NCBI RefSeq assembly: GCF_001027285.1
Contig: NZ_CP011509.1
Span: 9,820,501 to 9,884,500, forward strand
Direction of reading: 5' to 3'
DNA from: Archangium gephyra
GTDB lineage: Bacteria > Myxococcota > Myxococcia > Myxococcales > Myxococcaceae
DNA length: 64,000 nucleotides
Shown here: one piece after another, positions 25,114 to 33,102 of the stretch
How positions within the stretch are numbered: the first letter of the stretch is position 1
Layout of the letters: each line of letters starts with the position of its first letter
The notes under the pieces: model-generated
Seen by the model: the letters and a program-made list of their open reading frames with translations, nothing else
Databases searched by the model: none
Told to the model about the DNA's origin: nothing
Program-made: the position numbers and the translations under genes

Positions 25114-26832
25114 TCACGGCGCGAAGCGGAAGCTCTCGTTCGTCGTCCAGGCGCACGGCGACTGGACCAGGAATCCGCCGTCATCCAGGGAGGCCCCCGC
25201 GATGCCCAGACACTGGCCGCTGTGCTTCGCCTGGAGCGCGAAGTACCCGTTGTTGTACGGGACCAGGCGGAAGCGCTGATTGTCGCCACCGTTGCAGCCG
25301 TATTGGACCACGTTCGCGCCAGCCGCCTTGGAAGCGCCGCTCACGTCCATGCACTTGCCGCTGTGGCGTGCGCGCACCGTGAAGTACCCATCTCCCGTCG
25401 ACTCGAGCAGCCAGCGCTCGTTGTCCACACCCCAGTTGGAGAACTGGGTGAGCTTCACGCCGTCGCTGGTGCTGGCCCCGGGAACACTGAGCACCCGCCC
25501 ACTGTGCTGCAGGTAGATGGCCGTGTACTCCGCGCCCGTCGGGTCGTTCTGGAAGGGAATGCTCGCCCCCACGGAGGAACGGTCGCAGCCATCCTTTCCA
25601 CAACCACGCATCGTGCGCAGGTCTCCCGTTTGTTCGATCGGATGACCGATCCCATCGAAGCAACCCGAGCCCGTGCAGTTCATCCACGCGGGCGAGCCAC
25701 TGCCCCGGGTGAGCGGTACGAGCTTGTTCCAGGTGTCCATGCGGTAGTCATTGCCGCCGGGATTGCGGAAGTCCTCGAAGTAGAGGCAGCCGCCCGAGCC
25801 CCCGGCGTCGTGGAAGGAGCCATGGGCGTTCTTGCCCACGTAGGCGACGGGATGCGTTCCCTCCACCGTTTCGAACGCACCGGCCTCCCGGCTGTACCAC
25901 CCGCCATGCTGGTAGAACGCGACCCGGCGCAGCCGCCCATCGACGATCAGGACCGCCATCGACTCCCAATCCGCGGCGTGGGAGCCCTCGCTGACGAAGC
26001 AGGTGCTCTGCCACGCGTAGAAGAACCAATAGCGGATGAGCACCGTGTTCGTCCCCACCTGGGTCGCCAGGTAATAGGCCGGGACCTGGTTGTCGCGAAC
26101 CGTCGCGTAGTCCTTGTTGCAGAGCGAGATGGGGGTGGCGCCTTGCGCGCGCTGCGTGAAGTAGGTGGCCGCGTCGCTCGGAAAGCACTTGCTCTGCTCG
26201 CCAGAGCCCGTGGAGAACTCCTGGTCGAAGCGGAGCCGGGGCGCGTACTGGCTCGCCAGGGTGCTCAGGTTGAAGGACGGCCCGCCGTTGTCCGCCTGGC
26301 AGAGATAGAGCTGCTTGCTGTCACAGTAGCGATCCCAGCAGCGCATGCCCGCGATGTACGTGGATTCCGGGGCCACGAACGATCCACCACTCTCTTCCGA
26401 GATGGACTCCGTCCAGTAGCAGTTCGAGCGCACGCCGCCGTTGTCGAGCTGCGAGCAGCGAAGGGAGACGTTGTCACAGTAATCGCCCGAGCAGCTCAGG
26501 CCCGTCACGAAACCGTTGTCGGCGCACACCCGCTCGTTATTGCCTTCCTCGGAGAAGGAGTCCGTCCACCAGCTTCGCGTCTGCGTATATCCGGACTCCA
26601 CGTTGAGCAGGCTCACATCGTCGCAGTAGCGGCCCCGGCAACGCAGGCCGTGCGTCAGGAAGGTGGGGCCGCTCGTGAGCGCGGGCTGGCCATCGGAGGT
26701 CCATGACATCCAATGAGGAGGGTGGACCTCGGTATGGAAGTACGTGCCGCGCGCGTGGATGTCGCTGGAAGCGGCCAGCGCGAGGGTGAGGATCGAGGCG
26801 CCGAGGGCGACGCCGAGGTGGTGGATCTTCAT
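25114..26832 (-). CDS. Secreted Vps62-like and ricin-B lectin protein with Cys-repeat N-terminus
   Basis: A 572-aa exported protein (signal about residues 1-22). Three divergent about 45-residue repeats follow, each with a GLRCRGRYCDDVSL-like core and a W/T-S-E-E motif (GLSCSGDYCDNVSL, GMRCWDRYCDSKQL). Residues about 195-400 resemble Vps62/DUF946 proteins (YAPRLRFDQEFS, DWESMAVLIVDGRL, GKNAHGSFHDAGG). The C-terminal about 130 residues form a ricin-type trefoil with QxW-like ends (NERWLLE, NQRFRLV, NESFRFAP). A carbohydrate-binding extracellular role is likely; enzymatic activity is unknown. It stands alone between unrelated genes. Confidence 0.78.
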   Translation of the reverse strand: MKIHHLGVALGASILTLALAASSDIHARGTYFHTEVHPPHWMSWTSDGQPALTSGPTFLTHGLRCRGRYCDDVSLLNVESGYTQTRSWWTDSFSEEGNNERVCADNGFVTGLSCSGDYCDNVSLRCSQLDNGGVRSNCYWTESISEESGGSFVAPESTYIAGMRCWDRYCDSKQLYLCQADNGGPSFNLSTLASQYAPRLRFDQEFSTGSGEQSKCFPSDAATYFTQRAQGATPISLCNKDYATVRDNQVPAYYLATQVGTNTVLIRYWFFYAWQSTCFVSEGSHAADWESMAVLIVDGRLRRVAFYQHGGWYSREAGAFETVEGTHPVAYVGKNAHGSFHDAGGSGGCLYFEDFRNPGGNDYRMDTWNKLVPLTRGSGSPAWMNCTGSGCFDGIGHPIEQTGDLRTMRGCGKDGCDRSSVGASIPFQNDPTGAEYTAIYLQHSGRVLSVPGASTSDGVKLTQFSNWGVDNERWLLESTGDGYFTVRARHSGKCMDVSGASKAAGANVVQYGCNGGDNQRFRLVPYNNGYFALQAKHSGQCLGIAGASLDDGGFLVQSPCAWTTNESFRFAP

Positions 26833-26959
26833 GGAGTTGGGGGGGCGAGTTGGACGCCGAGTGAATGGCTTGGAACTCGCAGTGTAGTCGCGAAATACGC
26901 CCCTGGCGAGGATTACCCGTCAAGGCAGCCCCAGGCAGGGCTCGACCTTCACCGTCCGC

Positions 26960-27925
26960 CTACCCCGGGCCTGAGCGCTTCGGCTCGCCAATGCACGGCG
27001 GCACCCCACCGTCGTCGGCGCCGAAGAGCTCCACGAAGGCCCGGCGATCGTGCGCGGGCAGGATGAGCAGCTCCGGATCCCGCGCATGGAGCTGCACCAG
27101 CTTCGCGACCTCGGCCTGGGTGCGCGAGAGGTCTTCGTCGGTGAGCTGCCGCATCAGCCAGGACTTCCCCACGTTCCGCTCGATGGATTCCCGCAGGTTG
27201 ATGAGGTCTCCCACGTGCACGAAGCGCAGGGAGGGTGACACGTTCACGAACGTGGCCACGCTGCCCGGTGTGTGCCCGAAGGTCGGCACCACCACCACGC
27301 TGCCGTCACCGAAGATGTCGAAGCGGGACTCGTAGTTCGCGTACGGCTCCGCCACGAAGGGGATGGGCACCATGCGGCCCTCGAGGGCCCGGGCCTGCGC
27401 CGGGAGCGCCACCCCACGCGGATGCGCCAGCTCCGCTTCGATGAGCTGCTTCTCCTCGGCGGCCAGCCACACCGGCACGTCCGGCAGCGACGCCACCCCA
27501 CCCGCGTGGTCGGCATGCACGTGAGAGAGCAGCAGCGCCTTCGGCCGGGTCACCCCGAGCGCGGTGAGGGCGTCCTTCAAGTTCCGCCGTGGCACGTTGC
27601 GGCCCGCGGTCTGCGAGAAGATGAAGCGCTTCCAGGCACCCAGTTCCCGCTGCTCTTCCTGCGCCTGGAGGGAGATGCCGGTGTCGAGCACGAGATCCCC
27701 CTCCGGGTGGCGGATGACGAGCGCCGCGGAGGTCACCTCCCAGGTGGCGGCCACGGTGGAGCCACCCGCGCCATAGCCCCCTGGCGTCGTCAGGCCTCCC
27801 GTGTCGATCCAGCACACCTGGAGGGGCGTGCTCGGGGGCGGCGGGGGCGCGAAGGCGTGGGGCCCGGCCGGGGGCAACGAGGCGCACGCGGTGAACAGCA
27901 ACGACAAGCCGATGAGCTTCTTCAT
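26960..27925 (-). CDS. MBL-fold lipoprotein, N-acyl-homoserine-lactonase-like
   Basis: A 321-aa lipoprotein (MKKLIGLSLLFTACAS; lipobox FTAC). ATG 27925 has AGGAG at 8 bases. The metallohydrolase motif is HVHADHAGG, then FGHTPGS and VHVGDLIN supply the remaining metal ligands, and PAHDRRAF the last. This is the arrangement of the AHL-lactonase subgroup (AiiA-like), although many members act on other lactones. Export of the enzyme argues for extracytoplasmic substrates. It is divergent from a LysR regulator across a 70-base gap. Confidence 0.82.
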   Translation of the reverse strand: MKKLIGLSLLFTACASLPPAGPHAFAPPPPPSTPLQVCWIDTGGLTTPGGYGAGGSTVAATWEVTSAALVIRHPEGDLVLDTGISLQAQEEQRELGAWKRFIFSQTAGRNVPRRNLKDALTALGVTRPKALLLSHVHADHAGGVASLPDVPVWLAAEEKQLIEAELAHPRGVALPAQARALEGRMVPIPFVAEPYANYESRFDIFGDGSVVVVPTFGHTPGSVATFVNVSPSLRFVHVGDLINLRESIERNVGKSWLMRQLTDEDLSRTQAEVAKLVQLHARDPELLILPAHDRRAFVELFGADDGGVPPCIGEPKRSGPG

Positions 27926-27995
27926 GGGCACTTCTCCTGGCGGGTTCGACGGCAATGTGCCCGCCCGGTGCCTCATTTGCATTCTGGATGTGGGA
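27926..27995. promoter_or_regulatory. Divergent promoter region of lactonase and LysR genes
   Basis: A 70-base gap between two divergent starts, as typical for LysR regulators and their targets. Both promoters and any LysR operator (a T-N11-A dyad) must lie here or inside the coding ends. GCAATG and TGCATT half-matches are visible but no convincing dyad can be named. Confidence 0.5.
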
Positions 27996-28946
27996 ATGAG
28001 CGATATTCACGCCGTGAATCTCGCGACCTTCGACCTGAACCTGCTCCGCGTGCTCGACGCGCTCTTCATCGAACAGAGCGTGGGGCGTGCGGCGGCGCGC
28101 TTGCGGCTCTCGCAACCAGCCACCAGCAACGCGCTGGCGAGACTGCGCGAGGCGCTCGGAGATCCGCTCTTCGTGCGAGGCCGTCAGGGCATGGTCCCCA
28201 CCGCGCGGGCGCGGGCTTTGCGCGGGCCGCTCACGCTCGCGCTGCGGCAGCTCCAGGAGGCCCTGGTGCCACCCGAGGACTTCGTACCCGAGACCGCGCA
28301 CCGCACCTTCGTGCTGGCCGCGAGCGACCACGCCCAGCTCATCGTGCTCCCACAACTCGCGGCACAGCTCGCGCATTACCCCGGCGTGAAATTGCGTGTG
28401 GTGCCGCTCCCCCGCGACTTCCCTACCCCCGAGCTGGAGTCGGGCGAGCTCGACCTGGTCCTCGGCGTCTTCGACCTCGCCCCAGGGGACCGTGCGCCAC
28501 GAGGGCTCCAGCGGCAGGTGCTGGTGCGCGAGCGCTTCATGCTCGTCGGCCGCGAGCGCCATCCCGCCCTGCGCAAGCCGCGGCAATTCGACCTGTCGCT
28601 GCCACAGCTCCACGTCTCGCCCCGCGGCGGCACCGAGGGGAGCTTCGAGCGCAAGACGAAGGTTCGCCGCAACGTGGTGCTCTTCACCCCGCACTACCTC
28701 GTGGCGCCCTGGGTACTGGCGAGCACCGACATCATCGCCGCGCTGCCAGAGCGGGTGGCGCGCCGCTTCGCCGAGGCCTTCCCCCTCACCGTGGTGCCGG
28801 TGGAGCTCCCTCACGAGCCACTGCGCGTGCAGCAACTCTGGCATCCGCACCGGCAGCAGGACCCCGCGCACCGCTGGCTCCGTGAGCAGGTGCTCGCCGC
28901 CGCGCGCGCATCACCCGTGGGGATGGAGGACGCAAACGCCCGATAG
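27996..28946 (+). CDS. LysR-family transcriptional regulator
   Basis: A 316-aa regulator. The N-terminal winged helix-turn-helix reads LNLLRVLDALFIEQSVGRAA then RLRLSQPATSNALARLREAL and DPLFVRGRQGMVPTARA, with conserved LysR positions. The C-terminal effector domain of two Rossmann-like lobes follows (FVLAASDHAQLIVLPQL, LDLVLGVFDLAPG). The sequence resembles the NodD/PcpR-like branch. It likely controls the divergent lactonase gene. ATG 27996 is used because the conserved DNA-binding helix begins about 12 residues later. Confidence 0.9.
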   Translation: MSDIHAVNLATFDLNLLRVLDALFIEQSVGRAAARLRLSQPATSNALARLREALGDPLFVRGRQGMVPTARARALRGPLTLALRQLQEALVPPEDFVPETAHRTFVLAASDHAQLIVLPQLAAQLAHYPGVKLRVVPLPRDFPTPELESGELDLVLGVFDLAPGDRAPRGLQRQVLVRERFMLVGRERHPALRKPRQFDLSLPQLHVSPRGGTEGSFERKTKVRRNVVLFTPHYLVAPWVLASTDIIAALPERVARRFAEAFPLTVVPVELPHEPLRVQQLWHPHRQQDPAHRWLREQVLAAARASPVGMEDANAR

Positions 28947-29056
28947 TGTCAGAGGAGCAACCTCCCGGTCTGCCAGGAGGGTGATGGATGCCCGGGCCTG
29001 GATGGCGCTACAGAGGTTGTTCCGCCACAAACCTTTCCGGAGGGGGGGAAGAGCTC

Positions 29057-32000
29057 ATGCACGTTTCCCATCGGTCCATCAGGACTGTTGCCTCGCGGAG
29101 CCTGGTGCTCGTCACCTGGCTGGTGGGAAGCGGAGCCCTGGCCCAGGGCACCTCGGTGATGTTCGGCACCATCATCGATGCCTCGACGAGGCAGCCTGTC
29201 CCGGACGTGGTGGTGACCGCCCGGGCCCCCAGTCTCCAGGGTGAGCAGGTGGCCGTCACCGACGCCACCGGCCAGTACCGCCTCCCGCAGCTGCCCTCCG
29301 GTGTGTACTCGCTGAGGTTCGACAAGCAGGCCTACCGGCCCTTCTCGCGCGACGGCATCACCCTCCGGCTGGGCTACTCGGTGCGTGTGAACGTGGAGCT
29401 GCTCCCCGAGTCCGCCTTGAGCGAGGAGATCCTCGTGGTGGGGCACGCCCCCACCCTCGACGTGGGCTCCACCACCACCGGGCTGAACATCGACGAAAAG
29501 CTCATCCGCGACATCGTCGTCATCGCGCCAGGCGGCAAGAACGCGGCGGCGCGCTCCTTCGAGACGCTGGCGCAGCTGGCTCCCGATGCGGTCATCGACC
29601 CCTACGGAACCACCGTCGGCGGCGCCACCTCCCCCGAGAACCGGTACCTCATCGATGGCATCTCGGTGAACGATCCCAGCACGGGGCTCAACGGCACACC
29701 GCTGAGCATCGAGTTCATCCAGGAGGTGAATGTCCTGACCGGCGGCTACCTGCCCGAGTTCGGCCGCGCCACGGGAGGAGTGATCGACGTGGTGACGAAG
29801 TCCGGCTCCAACGAGCTCCACGGCTCGGTCTTCGGCAACTTCGCGCCGGGAGCGCTCGCCACCGGGGGCAGGGAGCTCCGCCAACAGGGGGACGTCATCT
29901 CCGGCCGGCAGACGCTGTGGAACCTGGGGGACTTTGGCGCCGAGCTGGGTGGCCCCCTCCTCCGGGACAAGCTCTGGTTCTACGCGGGCCTCGCGCCCTC
30001 GTTCACCCGGTATCAGCTCGAGCGCAACCTCAACGTGAGGGTGCTCGACGAGAATGGGCAGCCGGTGGAGGACGAGGATGGCTTCACGCGGACGCAGCGC
30101 ATCGAGGGGACGCGGCGGCACTTCTTCGCGGATCAGCGGGACCTCCAATACATCGGGAAGCTGACGTACCAGGTGAGCCAGAACCACACCGTGGCGCTCT
30201 CGGTGTTGGGTGCTCCCGGTTCCTCGGGCGGCCCGGGGCGCTTCTCGTTCCTCCTGGACAACGGTGCCCCGGAACGGGTGGTCCTCCCGGGAGTTCCCGA
30301 GGCCCTGAGCACCCAACGCCTCAGGAACAGCCTGGACGTGGGGCTCAAGACGTCCTCCTCGTTCTTCAACAAGCACCTGCTCCTGGATGCCACGCTGGGC
30401 TGGCACCACCAGGACAGCGCCGTGCGTGCCTCGGATGGCACGCGGGCGGGCAGCGGGGAGGGGCTGTCGAACCTCCCCCACGTCTCCTGGGGAAGGACGA
30501 GCCCGTACAGGCGCTCCCTCCTTGATTTCGAGCCGCTGCCGGATCCTTCCGTCTGTGGCACCACCCCGGAGGAGGCGGCGCGGCGCTGCCCGCTCCTCGG
30601 CTACAGCACCGGAGGCCCGGGCGCCCTGGAGGAACGGACGCTGAACCGGTTCCAGGGCAGGCTCGCCGGCACGCTGCTGGTGAGGGCCGCGGGTCAGCAT
30701 GTGCTCAAAGCGGGCCTGGACGCCGAGTGGATGCGCTACGAGCACCTCCGGGCAGTGAGCGGTGGCAGCCAGCTGCGCGAGTCGCCGCGAGGCGACTCCT
30801 TCGATGACACCATCCAGTACGGATACCTGCTCGGCCCCGACCAGACACGCCTGCTCGACTCCTATCGGGCCCGCTCCAGCTCCAACTCCCTCGGCGCCTT
30901 CGTGCAGGACAGTTGGAACGTGCGCGACCTCGTCACCTTCAACCTGGGTCTGCGCTACGACACCCAGTGGATGTGGGGTGAGGAGCAGCTCGCGCTGGTG
31001 CTCGCCCATCAGTGGTCACCCAGGCTGGGCCTCATCGTCGACCCCACCCGCTCCGGCCGGGCCCGGCTCTTCGCCAGCTACGCGCGCTATTTCGAGAACC
31101 TCCCGCTGGACCTCATCGACACCGCCTTCCCGGGCGAGCCCCGGGTGCTCTCGCGCAAGAGCGCGGAAGTCTGCCGTCCCATGGAGCCGGGATATCGGGA
31201 GGCTTGCGCCTCGGACCGCGCGCGGCTGCCCTACCAGGTGGTGACATCGCCCCTGGACCCCAGCCGGCTGTGGAGGGTGACGGGGGGAAGCAGAACCCTC
31301 GTGGATCCGGACATCCAGCCCCAGTCCACCGATGAGTGGAGCGCCGGTGGAGAGTTCGAGCCCTTCGCCCACCTGCGCGTCGGCCTCACCTATACGCGGC
31401 GCTCCCTCAACAGGGTGGTGGAGGACATAAGCCTGGACGAGTCGAGGACGTTCTTCATCGGCAACCCGGGATATGGCCTGGGACAGGGCATCGAAAAGGC
31501 CACGCGGACCTACGACGCGGGAACCGTCTTCCTCCAGCGGAGCTTCGCGGAGCAGTGGCTGTTCCGGGCGAGCTACACGCTCTCCTACCTCCGCGGCAAC
31601 TACGAGGGCCTGTTCCGCAGTGAGACCGGTCAGCTGAGCCCGAACCACACCAGCGACTTCGATTTGCGCTCGCTGGGCATCAACCGCGAGGGCCCGCTGC
31701 CGGCGGACCGCACGCACCAGTTTCGAGCGTTCGCCGCCCGGGAGCTCGTGTTCCGTCCGGACCTGAGCCTCCAGCTCGGCCTCTCGTATTTCGGCGATTC
31801 AGGGACGCCCTACAGCTATCTCGGAGCGGACGAGCTGAACAGAGCACGCCTGATCTTCATCCTTCCACGCGGCTCCGCCGGACGCCTGCCCTGGTTCCAC
31901 CGGATCGATGCGCGCCTGGCCGTCAGCTACAAGCTGACCCGGACCGTGACCGCCTCGGCCGGCGTGGATGTGTTCAACCTCTTCAACTTCCAGGCGGTCA

Positions 32001-32191
32001 CCTCCTACGACCAGGCGTACACGAATTTCCCTGTTCGCCCCCTCCAGAATGGGACGCGGGAGGATCTGCCGGAGCTGCGGAGCCCGAATGGCGAGCCGCT
32101 CGGGCCAGAAGCGCTCAACAAGAACTTTGGGAAGCCCGCCACCTATCAATTGCCACGCTCCCTCCGGTTCGGCGCCCGGCTGTCCTTCTAG
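29057..32191 (+). CDS. TonB-dependent receptor, Oar-like
   Basis: A 1044-aa outer-membrane receptor. The signal peptide ends at ALAQG (about residue 30). A carboxypeptidase-regulatory-like domain (GTIIDASTRQPVPDVVVTAR, QYRLPQLPSGVYSLRFDK) precedes the plug (PENRYLIDGISVNDPSTG, EVNVLTGGYLPEFGRATGG) and a 22-strand-type barrel ending SLRFGARLSF with terminal Phe. Oar-type receptors of this layout are abundant in myxobacteria and in Myxococcus affect adventurous motility and fruiting. The cargo here is unknown. A lipoprotein gene follows after 26 bases, probably in the same operon. Confidence 0.9.
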   Translation: MHVSHRSIRTVASRSLVLVTWLVGSGALAQGTSVMFGTIIDASTRQPVPDVVVTARAPSLQGEQVAVTDATGQYRLPQLPSGVYSLRFDKQAYRPFSRDGITLRLGYSVRVNVELLPESALSEEILVVGHAPTLDVGSTTTGLNIDEKLIRDIVVIAPGGKNAAARSFETLAQLAPDAVIDPYGTTVGGATSPENRYLIDGISVNDPSTGLNGTPLSIEFIQEVNVLTGGYLPEFGRATGGVIDVVTKSGSNELHGSVFGNFAPGALATGGRELRQQGDVISGRQTLWNLGDFGAELGGPLLRDKLWFYAGLAPSFTRYQLERNLNVRVLDENGQPVEDEDGFTRTQRIEGTRRHFFADQRDLQYIGKLTYQVSQNHTVALSVLGAPGSSGGPGRFSFLLDNGAPERVVLPGVPEALSTQRLRNSLDVGLKTSSSFFNKHLLLDATLGWHHQDSAVRASDGTRAGSGEGLSNLPHVSWGRTSPYRRSLLDFEPLPDPSVCGTTPEEAARRCPLLGYSTGGPGALEERTLNRFQGRLAGTLLVRAAGQHVLKAGLDAEWMRYEHLRAVSGGSQLRESPRGDSFDDTIQYGYLLGPDQTRLLDSYRARSSSNSLGAFVQDSWNVRDLVTFNLGLRYDTQWMWGEEQLALVLAHQWSPRLGLIVDPTRSGRARLFASYARYFENLPLDLIDTAFPGEPRVLSRKSAEVCRPMEPGYREACASDRARLPYQVVTSPLDPSRLWRVTGGSRTLVDPDIQPQSTDEWSAGGEFEPFAHLRVGLTYTRRSLNRVVEDISLDESRTFFIGNPGYGLGQGIEKATRTYDAGTVFLQRSFAEQWLFRASYTLSYLRGNYEGLFRSETGQLSPNHTSDFDLRSLGINREGPLPADRTHQFRAFAARELVFRPDLSLQLGLSYFGDSGTPYSYLGADELNRARLIFILPRGSAGRLPWFHRIDARLAVSYKLTRTVTASAGVDVFNLFNFQAVTSYDQAYTNFPVRPLQNGTREDLPELRSPNGEPLGPEALNKNFGKPATYQLPRSLRFGARLSF

Positions 32192-32217
32192 CGAGGCCAG
32201 GGGCGCAGGAGATCCGC

Positions 32218-32901
32218 ATGACCAGGCACCTCCTCCGTTTGACGACGGCCGCCACCCTCCTCGTTTCCTGTGACACGCGGCAGCCCGCCGTTGGCTGCCC
32301 CATCCAGGGAGTCGAGTGGGTGGCCACCTACAAACCCGTGGAAACGAACACCTGCCCCGAGCTCCCGGGCGAGCTGCTCGGCCTCCAGAAGTACGCCCAG
32401 CCCTCGGGGGAACAACTCCTTGCCCTCAAGCCCCGGACGCTCAATGCCATGGATCCCACGGATGCGCTGGATCCCGAGCACCCGCCGTACGCGCTCGGCG
32501 TGCTGCCAGCGGAGGCGGATGCGGAGGGCTTCTGTACCATCCCCCTCCTCTCGATCGCGGAGAAGCAGGTGGCGAGTGTCCCGGAGCCGTCGCTTCCCAC
32601 CCATGCCCTCTATCGTTGGAGCAACGTCCGGCTCGTGGCGCTGCCGGAGGCGCCGGGGACGCAATTGCTAGCGGACCTGGAGTACACGGCGGATGGGTGC
32701 ACGGCCCGGTACGAGGTCTGGGCGATGTGGCCCGGGAATATCGGCTGTGCGGACGAGGACTCACCCCGGGAGCCGGACGACAGCCTCTGCCAGCAATCCC
32801 GGAGCATCCCCCGCGGCTTCGCCGTCACCTGCGATCCCAGCCTGCTGCGCTGCGTCCCGGCGCAACGCCCCCCCTCCTTGCGGAGCGCCCCCGCGCCCTA
32901 G
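32218..32901 (+). CDS. Predicted lipoprotein downstream of the Oar-like receptor
   Basis: A 227-aa protein with a lipoprotein-type signal (MTRHLLRLTTAATLLVSCDT; lipobox LVSC). The mature part contains eight further cysteines (GCPIQG, NTCPEL, EGFCTI, DGCTAR, IGCADE, SLCQQS, VTCDPS, RCVPAQ), probably disulfide-bonded. No family recognised. The position 26 bases after the receptor suggests a cell-surface partner of the receptor, comparable to SusD-like partners in arrangement but not in sequence. Confidence 0.7.
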   Translation: MTRHLLRLTTAATLLVSCDTRQPAVGCPIQGVEWVATYKPVETNTCPELPGELLGLQKYAQPSGEQLLALKPRTLNAMDPTDALDPEHPPYALGVLPAEADAEGFCTIPLLSIAEKQVASVPEPSLPTHALYRWSNVRLVALPEAPGTQLLADLEYTADGCTARYEVWAMWPGNIGCADEDSPREPDDSLCQQSRSIPRGFAVTCDPSLLRCVPAQRPPSLRSAPAP

Positions 32902-33102
32902 CGGCCCGCTCCCCCCAGGGTCCTACAAGAGCCAGCGCACGAATCCCCGTGAGCCCTGACGGCCCCAGGGGGAAGGCGCGGCCCAGGGGTGCGGCCCCTG
33001 GCCGTGCCACCGCCCGGCGAGCGGTCACCCCGGCTGGATGGAGCCTCTCTCCAGGTGGAGTCGCGTCCACCGGGGAGGATGAAGTGGGCCCGGGGGGTGG
33101 AG

